From NCBI GenBank assembly GCA_934047225.1, contig CAKOHE010000014.1, positions 25,001 through 89,000 on the forward strand: 64,000 bases of DNA. The letters are read 5' to 3'. The notes under the pieces are model-generated. The model was not told where the DNA came from and did no database searches. It saw nothing but the letters and a program-made list of their open reading frames with translations. Position 1 is the first letter of the stretch, and the number at the start of each line of letters is the position of its first letter. Shown here piece after piece: positions 43,339-55,328 of the stretch. This stretch comes from Ypsolopha sequella (taxonomy: Eukaryota; Arthropoda; Insecta; Lepidoptera; Ypsolophidae). Made by a program: the position numbers and the translations under genes.

Positions 43339-43752
43339 AGTTCTTTACATATGGAATTGCCGAAATTTTTTTACAGATTGATAAGTTCATAGTTCCTGTA
43401 ATTCAATTGCTATTTCCATTATTTGTTTTTTGTTTGAAAGTTGATTTCAAGGTTTTACATCTACGTATTGATTTTTTTTTGTCAGTTTGACAAGCAGAAT
43501 TAAAATTTCAAAAACAGTTCGTCCTAAATACCATCCATTTCCACGATAAGATTCTTATTAATGTTTTACAGCTGACACTTTTCAAAAATTCAATTAACGT
43601 TGCTGTTAGCTTAAAATTTGTCTCATTTATACACAAAAGAAATTACAAAATTTCAATTTGTCATTCCTGAAGAAATGCAAAAATGTTAGTACTGAAAATT
43701 GAGTTTCCTTCAAATTTTCTATAGGAAACAGCAATTTCATATGTAAAGACCT
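43339..43752. mobile_element. MITE, TIR 'TCTTTACATATGAAATTGCC' type, copy 1
   Basis: Ends TTCTTTACATATGGAATTGC and GCAATTTCATATGTAAAGAC; internal text (AAAACAGTTCGTCCTAAAT, TTTTACAGCTGACACTTTTC, GCAAAAATGTTAGTACTGAA) matches 63421-63790 in the same orientation. Confidence 0.9.
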
Positions 43753-43956
43753 AATATAAGTATTTCACAAACAGACACCGAGACTTTCGAGGTAATTTTT
43801 GCATGGTAAACCTTATCACTCTAAAGGGACATTGTGCACGTATCAGTTAAAATCTTAACCATAACTTCGTTTTTATTATATTTATGGGGCTATTCAAAAG
43901 CTTCCAAACATAAATATCGTTGCATTTACGGTTATTCTCAGTACCAAAATTACTGG
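43753..43956. other. Non-coding flank of the 44-bp array
   Basis: AGTATTTCACAAA right after the MITE also follows copy 2 (63893). Nothing else. Confidence 0.35.
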
Positions 43957-44396
43957 AAAAGCTACGATTACCTAAATATTAACCATTCAAAGTACAAATA
44001 AAAAGCTACGATTACCTAAATATTAACCATTCAAAGTGCAAATAAAAAGCTACGATTACCTAAATATTAACCATTCAAAGTACAAATAAAAAGCTACGAT
44101 TACCTAAATATTAACCATTCAAAGTACAAATAAAAAGCTACGATTACCTAAATATTAACCATTCAAAGTACAAATAAAAAGCTACGATTACCTAAATATT
44201 AACCATTCAAAGTACAAATAAAAAGCTACGATTACCTAAATATTAACCATTCAAAGTACAAATAAAAAGCTACGATTACCTAAATATTAACCATTCAAAG
44301 TACAAATAAAAAGCTACGATTACCTAAATATTAACCATTCAAAGTACAAATAAAAAGCTACGATTACCTAAATATTAACCATTCAAAGTACAAATA
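43957..44396 (+). repeat. Minisatellite, 44-bp unit, 10 copies
   Basis: GCTACGATTACCTAAATATT starts at 43961 and last at 44357, exactly 9 x 44 apart. Only one internal difference seen (GTGCAAAT for GTACAAAT in the second unit), so the array is young or well homogenised. Confidence 0.97.
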
Positions 44397-44482
44397 AAAA
44401 TATACTTACATACATTCAACATTTTCCAAAAACAAAACATAACATGAGATATCTAGAGCTCTCTTTTTCGGTAAGTAAATAA

Positions 44483-44835
44483 AACCTTTTTCAAGTGCTC
44501 GTAAAGGCCCACTTTTTATGCATCAAAACCGAACAGAAAGTCGATTACTTTGGCCTAGGGCTTTATTTTTTTTTGTATTTGCTTAAAATGGTTGACTAAC
44601 CTGCAGCCTTTCCTGTGTACCATAAATGTTATACTTTTTTTCCACTATTTAACGGCTCTGGATACAGTCCCTTTGAGCCAATCATTATTTAAAGTTCACA
44701 AGATTATATTTGTTTTATTTCCTCACACTATACATTGAAAAACGTAGTATGATACACGGGCGTAAGAGCAATAAATTACTCGGTTAATCGTCCTCGTAAT
44801 TTATTCCTTTTCGCCCTAGTAGCATAAACTACTAT
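44483..44835 (-). repeat. Long inverted-repeat copy L (pair with 49.1-49.4 kb)
   Basis: AAGTGCTCGTAAAG, AAAACCGAACAGAAAGTCGA, CTGCAGCCTTTCCTGTGTAC, CATAAATGTTATAC and CGTCCTCGTAATTTATTCCT all recur inverted in 49113-49352. This copy carries about 110 extra bases (44688-44788). Confidence 0.85.
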
Positions 44836-44989
44836 TAACATTATCTTATCAAAGGAGCTTCTACATACAATTTAATATTATATATACCTAAATCAGGGCC
44901 CATTAAACCTTTACATAAAATATAATCCTCACACAAATTTAAATAATATGTTTATTTAAGAATTAAAATAATTAATTAATAAAAGTACA
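44836..44989. other. Non-coding
   Basis: Nothing recognised. Confidence 0.3.
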
Positions 44990-45135
44990 AGGAGAAGAAG
45001 AGTTTGTATGATTAGATTTATGTATGTGGAACAGGTGAAAGAGGTGTGCCAGGATCGTAGCAAACGCAAATCTGTCGTCTCTGCTTACCCCTCTAAAAGA
45101 CTGGCGTGAATATATATGTATGTATGTATTAAAAG
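44990..45135 (+). pseudogene. RTE-type LINE 3' end
   Basis: GTATGATTAGATTTATGTAT, CAGGATCGTAGCAAACGCAA and CTGTCGTCTCTGCTTACCCC match 9705-9800; ends in (TATG)n. Confidence 0.8.
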
Positions 45136-46205
45136 AATAATTTTCATCACGTATATACGCTATAGTTCAATGTTTTCCTATTGTACTATCGTTGTAGCAG
45201 GAACTGACATCTATTGGTAATAAGAGTAAACATTGAGGTAAGAGGCTATGCGAATTTTATTTTTGTCACTGTCACTCCAAGCGACAAATCGCGCAGTGCG
45301 AGAGGGGCGGATTCAGGGCGAAAGCGAAAAATTATAATTTAAAAAAAAAAACTAAAATAGCTAGCAAAATTTTAAATACTAAATCTCTAGATATTATTGA
45401 AATACACCTAATAAAATATTTTTGAGTTCTGTATATGGTTCCTTTTCATCAAACGAGGAGAAAAAGTGTGTTTGATGATCTCATTTCAACAAATTTATTT
45501 GAAAAATTTATCCAAACATGTTTTCCAATTTCAAATCTCTAGCTTATATAGTCAAGACGCATATAACAGAAACTGATTATAATTTTCCGTGTATTTCATG
45601 AAACACGCAGAAAAGAATCACCCGTATTTTTTTCGCATGTCGCCTTAACGATACCTCCTCGATGGTACCTACATCAGGATAACTTTGCAATGCTCAAGCA
45701 AAAACGTATAGATAGCATTGTACATAGGGTCCAATTAACTCTATCTGGTTATATAAAAAATAATACCTCTCTTTTGACAATATATGATATAAGTTTATGT
45801 GACAGGTAGAACCACTGCTCAAATATTTATGTGAATTCTACTATTTCCTAAGGGTTTCTAAAAGAAATCAGAGCATGTTCAAATAAAAACATAATTAAAA
45901 TGTTAAATTACTTACTTAGGTAATTATTGCGCTTTGACTTAGAGGATTCTGAGCAGTACTATTAATAGTGAAACATCTAGAAAAAAGCCGAGGGCTCCAG
46001 AAAAAAGGCTAATTAAGTTCTGTACTCTAGATCTGCATTACTTAATATTTAAAAGTCACACATACATTAGACATCAACGCAGCCCCTGAGCTTTCTTTCC
46101 CATTTATCAGAAACTCTATTTACAATACAACCTAAAAGCATATCATTCCAACATTGACCATTCACATCGTGATCTATCACACTACAACGAATTGGCGGGA
46201 AAGAG
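45136..46205. other. Non-coding with shared repeat words
   Basis: 45252-45282 repeats 11459-11489 exactly. TTCGCATGTCGCCTTAA at 45638 looks like the end of another TTAAGGCG-type MITE. No gene. Confidence 0.35.
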
Positions 46206-46291
46206 AAAACCTATCTAACATTTTCCTCCCAAAGCGCAAGCGCCTCGCTCGGCGTCGCGCGTGCGACTGCCGTTCTGCTATCGTTCAAGTT
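46206..46291. promoter_or_regulatory. GC-rich island, left part
   Basis: CpG-dense (GCGCAAGCGCCTCGCTCGGC) up to the LINE tail; the right part resumes at 47250. Possible promoter split by the LINE. Confidence 0.3.
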
Positions 46292-47243
46292 ACCGTACAG
46301 TTCAGTTCAGTTCAGTTCATTTATTTATCTTTTGGTACATTACAATACACTTAGATATGTCATCATACATTAATATACACTTAGATATAATTTTAAAATA
46401 GTAAATAAAAGATACAATAAAAATTACAAACTTATCCAAGATAGCACCAAAACATAATCTAAAATACAAAATGAGAATAATTATTTATCCTATGTCAAAC
46501 TACATATAAAACAGCCACAAAAGTTTTGTCCTAAAAATATATATATAATTACTATAGTTAAAATAATAATGTCAGCATTAAAATATTCATAAAATAGACA
46601 AATAAAATTGATAAAAAAAACATGAAGATACCTATGGGTATTGTTATTTAAATTCATTCAAGGAATACAATTCCATGTCAGTCAAAAAACTTTTACATAG
46701 TGCCTTAAATGCTTTGTTGTTGCACTCCTTCATATCATCTGGCAGCATGTTATAAAACTTTACACTATTTGCTATAAAACTTTTTTTCTTCTTTGCAAGT
46801 CTACAATTTATTATAGCTAAGTTATTCTTATTTCTAGTATTGATGTTATGTATGTCACAAAGTCGCGGAGTGTTAGGCAAATTCCTGTGAGCGTACAGTA
46901 AATTTTGGAAAACATATGTAGAATTAAAAGTTAAAATATTAGCCTCCAGGAATTTACCTCTACAACTCATACGCGGATGCATCACATATAATGATCTTAG
47001 CGCACGTTTTTGCAGCACAAAAATTCTGCAAGCTGTAGCTGCGGATCCCCAGTATTTTATGCCATATGTCATTAAGCTATGAAAGTATGCGTGGTAAACT
47101 ATTGTGGCAGTTTGGAAGCCACAAAGTTGCCTTATTTTGGAGATGGCATAGACCGCAGAAGATAATTTAGATGCTAATTGTTCAATATGTACGTCCCACT
47201 TTAGTTTCTTGTCTAAATATACTCCCAGAAACTTAACAAGTTT
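46292..47243 (-). mobile_element. Non-LTR retrotransposon, RT C-terminus and 3' tail
   Basis: On the minus strand from about 47243: KFLGVYLDKKLKWDVHIEQL, then the frame 47072-46644 with MTYGIKYWGSAATACRIFVL, LQKRALRSLYVMHPRMSCR, CDIHNINTRNKNNLAI and VKFYNMLPDDMKE, the classic end of a CR1/Jockey-type ORF2. The 3' end is an (AACTG)n-like tail (TTCAG)n on plus at 46298-46317. The palm is missing (5' truncation). Coding part intact. Confidence 0.85.
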
Positions 47244-47249
47244 ACAGCC

Positions 47250-47714
47250 AGAAAGAGACGACGGTAAGGGTGCGAGCAGCGCAGTCTACCGCCCCGTCCG
47301 AGCCATCCGGAAGCCTCGCTGAAACTGGACCGTTTTCTTTTCTTGTTGTTATTGAGATCGGCGCTCAAGTTCTGTTGTTGTCGCGGGCGCAGCCGCTGAT
47401 AACGCGATGTCGCACCGGACTGTACGTGCGCACTCACGCTCAAATCGCAAGTGATGGGATGGATATTTTTTTGAGTTAAGTGTACGGTGACTCTAGTTGC
47501 GTTGACATTTTAATTTTCATTGTGTTTTTGAGTGTTGATTGTAAAAGTGGGCCGCAGGATTGCCGTAACAATTAATTGTGTTTTTGAGAAAAGTTTTTGC
47601 AAAGTTCGGAAAGTTTAGAGGATTTTCGGAGAAACGTTTTCGTATTGAATTTTTTGTTTGGAAAATTCAACCGCAGCTAAATTACAAGAGATTTTGGAGT
47701 TTTTCCGTTGAACA
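47250..47714 (+). promoter_or_regulatory. GC-rich island and possible 5' UTR exon with donor
   Basis: 47255-47460 is CpG-rich, then G/T-rich sequence leads to AACAAG|GTAGG at 47715, a usable splice donor followed by a T-run. This pattern (CpG-rich start, non-coding first exon) suits an insect housekeeping promoter, but no downstream exon is identified. A weak call. Confidence 0.3.
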
Positions 47715-49112
47715 AGGTAGGTTTTTTTTGTCGTTTAATGTTAAGTTTCTATGGTGTTTTAAAAATATTGTACTTTCAGTGAAATTTTTCCTAAAACATT
47801 TTTTAAATCAGATTTACATTTTAAATTATTTTTTTTACGCATAAAATATTTTGTATTATTAAAATCATCAACCAAAAAACAAAATAAATAATACGTGCTA
47901 GAAAATACAAAACAAAACTTTTCGTGACAAATGGCTAGATTGCCTTACGCATTAAAATTAAAATAATTGTAATTATTACGAGTAACATCCATTATTTTAT
48001 AATTAAATATAACAAAAATTGCTTGTTTGAAAGATATTGCTATTAGCAATAATTATCGCTGTTATTCACCATGTTTGACGGTATTTTTGTTCTTTTTTTT
48101 GAATAATGATGGAAATAGTACATTACGATACGAGAGCAATCACACGAGTCGAGAAAAAGTTTCTCGCACGAGTTTCGTATAATTTTTTATAGCACAAGTG
48201 CGGAAAATGCCAAAAGTGGTCATTTTACGCACGGTGTGCTATAAAATTTGTTATTTTTTATTTTCGTACCTAAATGTGCAAAACATGTAATAAAAGGTTA
48301 CAAAATATTGAACAGATCCAGGTAATTTTCATTTCAATATCCATTACTATTTTTTATTAATTTAATTTAAATATTTTAAATTAAACATTCAAATAAACAT
48401 TAAAAATACCAATAAAAAAACTACAACCCAAGTCAAACCACAAAACAATATATCGTTTTCTTTAACAGTAACAAAGCTGTGAAGCTTTCGCTTTTCAATA
48501 CTGAAATCTGTAAAGCTTTCAAACCATTCGCGCACGCGTAACGACATAATTTCCCTAAATTTGTCTTTTTTGTATTTTTTATTGTAATCTAACATTTTTT
48601 TTTTTTATTTTTTTTTTTTTTAAGTTTTACTAACAAAGTTGAGCCTGTGATGCTTTAATAAATAATTATTCATTCATTCATTCATAATCAACCGAGCAAC
48701 AAAAAAACAACAAACGCGATCTCGAAACATTTCTCCCGCATTTTCGCTGGCTGTCACAAAGAAAAAAAAATTAAGAAATAATAGCATTATTCGACCCAGT
48801 AAACCAGAAAGCAACTTACGCTTCTATAAGATATTGCCAGCCGTGGTTTGCCGTCGGGTGCTTCTTTTTTGCCCCGATTTGAATTGCGCTCGCCGCTGTA
48901 TGCCTCATTGCGTCGCACTGGCTTCCTTTGTAGTCTTTCATTGTGTCTTATGTATTGTTAAATACTGAAAATAAAATCTCAGTACCATTGACGAACAAAA
49001 TAAATTAAAAATTTTATTTAGAAATAATGTAACTGAAAAGATTAAACGAAGCAACATTGGAGAGCAATTTTTAGGTACATTTGAAACGATACTAAAGCAT
49101 TTTCAACACAAT
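47715..49112. other. Non-coding
   Basis: 48105-48250 includes AGCACAAGTGCGGAAAATGC, like the Crypton-linked repeat at 42.4 kb. 48598-48690 has T-runs and (ATTC)n, a retroposon tail. 48830-48960 is CpG-richer. No gene. Confidence 0.35.
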
Positions 49113-49370
49113 AGTAGTTTATGCTACTAGGGCAAAAAGGAATAAATTATGAGGACGATTTATTGGCTTAAAAGGACTGTTTCCAGTGCCGTTAAATAGT
49201 GGAAAAAAAAAGTATAACATTTATGGTACACAGGAAAGACTGCAGGTTAGCCAACCAATGTAAAAAAAATGATAATAAAGCCCTAGAGCAAAATAATCGA
49301 CTTCCTGTTCGGTTTTGATGTATAAAATGTGCTTTACGAGCACTTGCATTAAAAAAATATTTTATAATGA
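49113..49370 (+). repeat. Long inverted-repeat copy R
   Basis: Inverted match to 44483-44835 (see there), lacking the 110-bp insert. Confidence 0.85.
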
Positions 49371-50285
49371 AACGCTATAAATAAGATACGACCATTTAAT
49401 GTCCCTCTACAAAACTAACAATATTAAATATGTTATCAAAATCATAAAAATGAGCTAAATTCTTTTTAGTTTTCCGTAAAGCTTTCGGCACTATTGCGTT
49501 TACAACCGAAATATATGTAATTACTTGTAAAATAAAACAAATAAAGGGGAAGCCAAATTACGTAGGTGTGTATTTACGTACTTATTTAGGCTTCCTTGTA
49601 TCTTCGTAAATTATCAAGATCTTAAAGTAAATTAAAACTTCTACCATGCAAAACAATTTCAAAACTGTATTTTTTTTTAACTTTAATAAAGGTTTTTTGT
49701 TTGTTTGGATCATTATATGAACTTTCTGGTCATTAATATAATAAAAATGAATTTTTTTTTATATCAAAATTAGTTAAATAAATTATAAAAACACTAGTTC
49801 CCACAGAAAGTTTCCTTGTGTAGTAGAAACTAGGCTCTTCCGAAAATATTTTTAAAGAAATCTAGCTTTAAAGGTACATAATTGACAAGTTATTTATAGT
49901 TTAACTTTGAATTATTCTTAGTAGATCTAGTTGTTAAAAAGTTGATTAAACTAAGAACTGAAGCTAAAAATTTACGAAGATAGTAATATAATCAAAAATT
50001 TTTTTTTATAATAGATTACAAAGTACGATTTATAATAATTTGCATTTTCTGTCATGAAAAAAAAAATTTAACAATAAATCTTCTTAGGAGTAAAATTTTT
50101 CGTTTTTATATTTGAATCTATAAGATATTGATATAATAAACATAAATAAATTAAGGCAAGATAGATTAAAAGCTGTATTAAGTCCTAACTAAGTTAATTA
50201 TCTTGAGAAAGACATAATTAATACAAAAATAATCCTAAAGAAATAATTATAAAAAGAAAATTGCCTCTAGAATTAATTAAAAACA
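49371..50285. other. AT-rich non-coding
   Basis: Very AT-rich with T and A runs. No feature. Confidence 0.35.
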
Positions 50286-50530
50286 CACTATTTTCGCACT
50301 CGTCAGCCGCAGCAACTGACGTAATAGCCATGTTGCAGTGCAAGCTGATATAGGGACTTTCGAAATTTCAACCACCACGAATTGAGTTGCTAATTTTTTC
50401 GACGGAGTCACCTTAGTCAAATTGCGTTTCGTTGATTCCATCGAATGGTATGGCAAGAGGAAAGCGCGGGGGGATTTTACCGCGCTGTCTGTGACGTCAC
50501 GTCGTCGCGTAGCAGTCGGAGCTTGGTTCT
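50286..50530. promoter_or_regulatory. CpG-rich block with a CRE palindrome
   Basis: Contains TGACGTCACGTCGTCGCG at 50490 (a full CRE palindrome) and CGCGGTAAAATCCCCCCGCG-like inverted sequence at 50465-50485. Possible promoter; no linked exon. Confidence 0.3.
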
Positions 50531-50889
50531 CACATGAGTAATAAATCTTTATTCCTATTTTATAGATTATCTGAAATAAATATATATGTCCTTATTTCAT
50601 AGTGAACCTAATTTGAACCTTTATCAAGAACCTTTTAATGTTGTTAAAACCTTTGAGTAGTTCGAGTCAAAAAATAACTTTATTTCGGAAAATACAAATA
50701 TTTTAACTTCTTTAAAGAATTATAATATAGCCAAGAATCATAAAGGAAAACAATGGCTATCTATCTCCTCTATTCTAAAAAATCAAAATCTTGGCCCTCC
50801 CTAGGTACCTAGTGTTTGCCCATCTCTGCTCTAAATTAAGAAATAAACATAGGAACTCACATATAATCTAATAATTTTGGAGTGATAAA

Positions 50890-51256
50890 ATATATGTAAG
50901 GTGGTAGAGCTGATGCCGGGCTCGACTGTGGAGGTACCACCATCTTACTTGGAGACCCCTTCGAAGTAATTCGGGGGAGAGTACGAGGACAACTTACAGG
51001 CAAAAACTAGGAGGCCCACCATGCCTGGGGCCGATGGATGGCGGAATATCCATCCCTAATAGCCGGGCCTTATATGGAACAGACTGGTGACGGGCAGCAG
51101 CGTCACTGCTGCGAGGGTTCCGGCACCGCGCTCACCAACCCGCCTGCCCAGCGTGTGTGAGTATGGGCAAATTCTTCCAGTATGACCGCCGGGAGTGGCA
51201 AAGTCCTGGAAAGGCTTATGTCCAGCACTGGACGAACTAGGCTGATGGATGGACAA
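50890..51256 (+). repeat. Remnant of a dispersed retroelement end
   Basis: ATGGATGGCGGAATATCCAT and, at the end, AAAGGCTTATGTCCAGCACT then GGACGAACTAGGCTGATGGA, the stereotyped end also seen at 24.2 kb. Confidence 0.5.
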
Positions 51257-51659
51257 GATTTGTTTGTATTGAATTATAGCTATTATGTTCAATATGCAAG
51301 TATTTCAAGTACGTAATAATATGCTTTATAATCAATAAGCTTTTATAAGCTTCACTTGTATGCAAAATACTAACAACTAATATGGCCTACCCTAGCATTT
51401 TTTTTATTACCCGTCCAGCACAATAAGTCCAATGGCATCGACTTTATTTGCTTTTGATAGAGGCGATTATTATGTTGGCTCATTGGCCTCTTTTTCTTGG
51501 ACGCGTGATACTAATAATAACGCAGCGAAACAACAAATTAGAGTGTTTTTAGCTAATACGGAAATATTTTGTAGGGAAAAAAGTAGATTTTTAAGTGATA
51601 AATACGTTTTTATATCTTTTTAAGTAATAAATATGTTTTTGAACTTAATCTAAATGGTT
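51257..51659. other. Non-coding
   Basis: A short frame 51432-51623 without match. Nothing else. Confidence 0.3.
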
Positions 51660-51960
51660 TGAGTACCTACTCGATCGACCAACAGTAGAGGTCGCGAGTT
51701 CAAATACCGTAGGGACGAGTTTGTCGGTTTGTTCTGTTGGTCCGTATTTGTGCCCGAAGTACGGCGACAGGGCCCTCACCACCCATTATGCGGGGCGTAA
51801 TAATCGTCGGTGAAACGTGAACTGTGACCTGCATTTCAAATACCCTACTACTCTGACACCCCCGTGGGGATTCATGTCATGACGATATATTATTTGGAAA
51901 CCTCGATAACGACTCGTTGAAGCTAAAAGCTTGGCCTAGGTCGCCAAACACCTGAAACCC
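51660..51960 (+). repeat. Possible tRNA-derived SINE remnant
   Basis: AGGTCGCGAGTTCAAATACC resembles a Pol III B box (GGTTCRANNCC) but with an extra base; no A box or tail confirmed. The sequence ends where LINE coding starts. Confidence 0.3.
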
Positions 51961-52021
51961 AGTTTTCAACAACGTGTAAGCAATATCTAGTTTCACCTAG
52001 TTACTTAATTTACTAACTAGT

Positions 52022-53018
52022 TGTGTTGTGTCTGTATTTCGCTACTGGTACAACAATCAAGTGAACCTTGTGAGGTGGGGCAACGTTTTTTCTGATGCCT
52101 ACAGACTGGAATGTGGTGTGAGGCAGGGCGGTTTGACGTCTCCAGCACTGTTCAATCTTTATGTGAATGCACTGATCGAGGAACTTAGCAGCCAGCCGTA
52201 TGGATGCCATATTGATAGAGTAAGTGTTAATAACATAAGTTATGCGGACGATATGGTGCTGCTGAGTCCCTCGGTCAGTGCACTCAAAAAACTGTTGCAC
52301 ATATGTGAAGGCTATTCTCGGGAGCACGGTCTTATATACAACGTAAAAAAGAGTGAGTATATGGTGTTCAGAGCTAAGAACCGTGCTCCTGATATTGTAC
52401 CTGAAATACACCTTAATGGGAAGGCCCTGAGAAGGGTCAATGATCTCAAATATTTGGGTCATTACTTAAATATAGATTTATGTGATGACATGGACATTGA
52501 AAGGGAGCGCAGGGCTCTCTCGGTCAGGAGCAACATGCTGGCCCGCAGATTTAGCGGGTGTACAGAGGCTGTTAAATTTTCCTTGTTTAAAGCCTACTGT
52601 CAATCTTTTTACACCTGCGGTCTGTGGATTAACCACCTTAAAAAGACCGTGAGAGTTCTGCGCATCCAGTACAACAACGCGTTTAGGATGCTGATGGGGC
52701 TGAGGCAGTGGTGCAGCGCGTCGGGTATGTTCGCTGTGGCGCGCACCCAAGACTACTTCGGCATTATGAGGCTGCGTGCTGCCTCGCTGCTGCGCCGAGT
52801 GCGAGCCTCTACCAACAGCATCCTGAGCACGATAGTGGATAGGATTGACAACCCATTCATTATGCATTGGGTGCAGTTGTCAATCCTACCCAATGCGAAA
52901 TAAATTAAAATTTGTAAATATAATAGTTACTAACAATAGCAATTAAGTAAAACTGTTACTAACAATATGGATACAATATCCGAAATAAACGTTATTATTA
53001 TTATTATATTATTATATA
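52022..53018 (+). mobile_element. Non-LTR retrotransposon, RT palm to C-terminus
   Basis: Open frame 52028-52903 (291 codons) has GVRQGGLTSPALFNLYVNAL (RT block 4), NNISYADDMVLLSPSVSALK (catalytic YADD), HGLIYNVKKSEYMVF, LKYLGHYLNIDLCDDMDIER and a cysteine/leucine-rich end, a CR1/Rex-like arrangement common in Lepidoptera. A TAG just upstream (52015) and lack of earlier blocks mark 5' truncation. The 3' UTR has AATAAA at 52984 and a (TTA)n tail. The frame itself is undamaged, so the insertion may be recent. Confidence 0.9.
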
Positions 53019-53129
53019 AGCAAACTTTGCTAGAAGTTTTGCTCCACTTTGAATAACAACTTGAATAATAACAAATTCGTAAGCGTCCCTCTAAAGGAAA
53101 ACTAAACAATTAAGGCTAGACGGTAAAAC

Positions 53130-53250
53130 TTACGCGCGCGAGATTTGGATTCTTACAATTGTTGTATATAGCTGTTTCGGTCATTCGCGGCCGGCACGAG
53201 CGCGCCCTCCCCCCGCGCCCCGCTCCGCACTTGTTCATTTTGTACTCATA
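53130..53250. promoter_or_regulatory. CpG-rich island
   Basis: GCGGCCGGCACGAGCGCGCC and GCGCCCCGCTCCGC at 53189-53228 stand out from AT-rich surroundings. Could be a promoter or an unrecognised repeat. Confidence 0.25.
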
Positions 53251-55326
53251 GCTTACTCTTAGATCCAAATCAGGACATCCTTTCATACTTTCGTTTTTAG
53301 TGCCTTTGGTTATTTAATTCAAAAGAAACAACATGCAAAATAAAAAATTAATGATCTCCAGTTCCTGTTTGTCTAACGAACACAATATAATAGTATGTAA
53401 AATATTTTGGACGATTACTGTGTTATATGAGTAACTAAATGGATATTTACAAATTCAATTGGTTTTGGAAACGGAAACTGGTGGTAATACTCGTCTAACG
53501 AACAATTTTTACGCTTTATTTTGTGTTATTTTTCTCTAGATAACTATACAGGCCGTAAACTTAATTATGTGCTTCCCAAAATATGTTTTCACTGAAGGAA
53601 AAGTGAAATAAATTGAAAAACATTTATGGAAAAAATCATGGTAATATGTGTTTACGTAAAGATTACATGAAAAATAAAGCGGTTGAGAAATTTCCAAAAA
53701 AAATTACAAAATTAAATTTATCATCCATAATACGAAACCCTGACTAGCACTTGGCTGTTTTTTTTAAATGTAACAATCATCAAAACATCATAGAGTTAAT
53801 AAAATATTATTTTTATCAATAAGTGTAATAGGTAACAATGAGCTGATCGATGGTGTAATTTTTCAGTTTATTAATTACGTTGTAATCTACATAGATTTCG
53901 TTAGAGTAATTTTTAAAAATACTCTAAAAAGCTAGATTAGCTCAAAGACAAATAGAACAAAAATTATTTATTATCCAGATATTATTGCACATAATAACAT
54001 CAGAATGTTGAATAATTTTTTTTTACTATTTTATGTAATCCCTTGATATTTTTTTACGCGCAACCGGCCGGTTATTTAGTTAAGGAAACGTAATTATGGG
54101 ATATACAGTATTTTTAGTAACCATTTTTTGTAAATTCTAACAAGTGCCGATAATAATTTACGAGGATAACTTTATAAATGAAAAATGTGATGTTATGATG
54201 ATTTTTTAATAATTTCTATTTTAAATTACCTAATAATAACACATTCTCTTGCAGGCATATTTCTAGATACGCCAGTGCATGTAAAAGTTTCTTAGAGGTG
54301 TTTGCATTTTTTCTTGATAAAATGTATCATTTCTTTATATTATAAAGCAACCCATGTGAACTCCAAACAATAAAATAGCAATAAGTCCATTGTGACACAT
54401 GAAGATGACCTTGGACCTGATAATAATAGTTATGCTCTGTTTTCAGTTATATGCCTTGAGTCGTCACCTTACAAAATGTGATCAATCCCTTTTGAATTGC
54501 ATCTGCAGGACTCATTTCCGAGGCTACAAATGGGCATTTTATTTCTACAAGTCCTTCATTTCCTATGAGTCCATCTCGACTAGCTGCCAGAAAACCATCC
54601 ACAGGATCGACAAATGACCACTTTGATCTACCTTTAGACCGGTATACTTTTCAAATTCATGGGTGGCGCGATTTTATCTGCGTATTCTCCTAATAAATAT
54701 TTACCTGTATAATTCTGACCTTAAGGTTTCAACATCGGCTTTACAGTGCTTTGGTTGACTGCTGAGTGTTCTGTTTTCTTTTGATATACGCCTGAAATTT
54801 AATGTGATGAGCGTTAAAAATGTTTAGGTTTTCGCATCAAAAGCTTGATCGGTAGGACGAAAGGCTCACAACTTTGGAGGTTTTTTTTTAAACCCTATCT
54901 TAGTACAATATACAATACATGTTTATACTAACTTGTTAAGTTTATAACCCTTTTTTACATCTTTTTTTTCGTTTTGCTGATAAACGTACCTTTCCTTTTT
55001 TTACCTCGTCGATATAATCATCTGAAATTCATAGTAATAAAATTAAGTACCAGTATTATTTATCCGAATTTTACTTATGTTTTCTTAGTTTACTGTTTTG
55101 TATATGATCTTTTGATTAAACAGAAAAAATCTCTCAGAAGCGGCAGCATAAATATTTTAACTCCTGTATAGGGTCAAATTATAATGTGTCCTTATGTAAA
55201 TTTAATATTTAAATTTTTCGTTTATTATTATATTTAATAATCATATACTTCTGATTATAATTTTAATAACTTTTTTTAAAAAAAGTTAATAAAAAAACAG
55301 ATAAACTTGTCAGATAAACGATATTA
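53251..55326. other. AT-rich non-coding
   Basis: GAAACCCTGACTAGCACTTGGCTGTTTT at 53735 is a small relic of the dispersed GGTTCCGTAC repeat. Short frames at 54399-54617 and 54974-55171 match nothing. Confidence 0.35.
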
Positions 55327-55328
55327 TA

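Noticed and set aside
43957..44396. CRISPR-like array
   Set aside because: Contiguous 44-bp tandem units without spacers.
51660..51700. tRNA gene
   Set aside because: Only a loose B-box match; no cloverleaf or A box could be drawn.
52013..52867. Minus-strand frames over the LINE RT
   Set aside because: Shadows of the plus-strand RT frame, which carries the YADD and other RT blocks.
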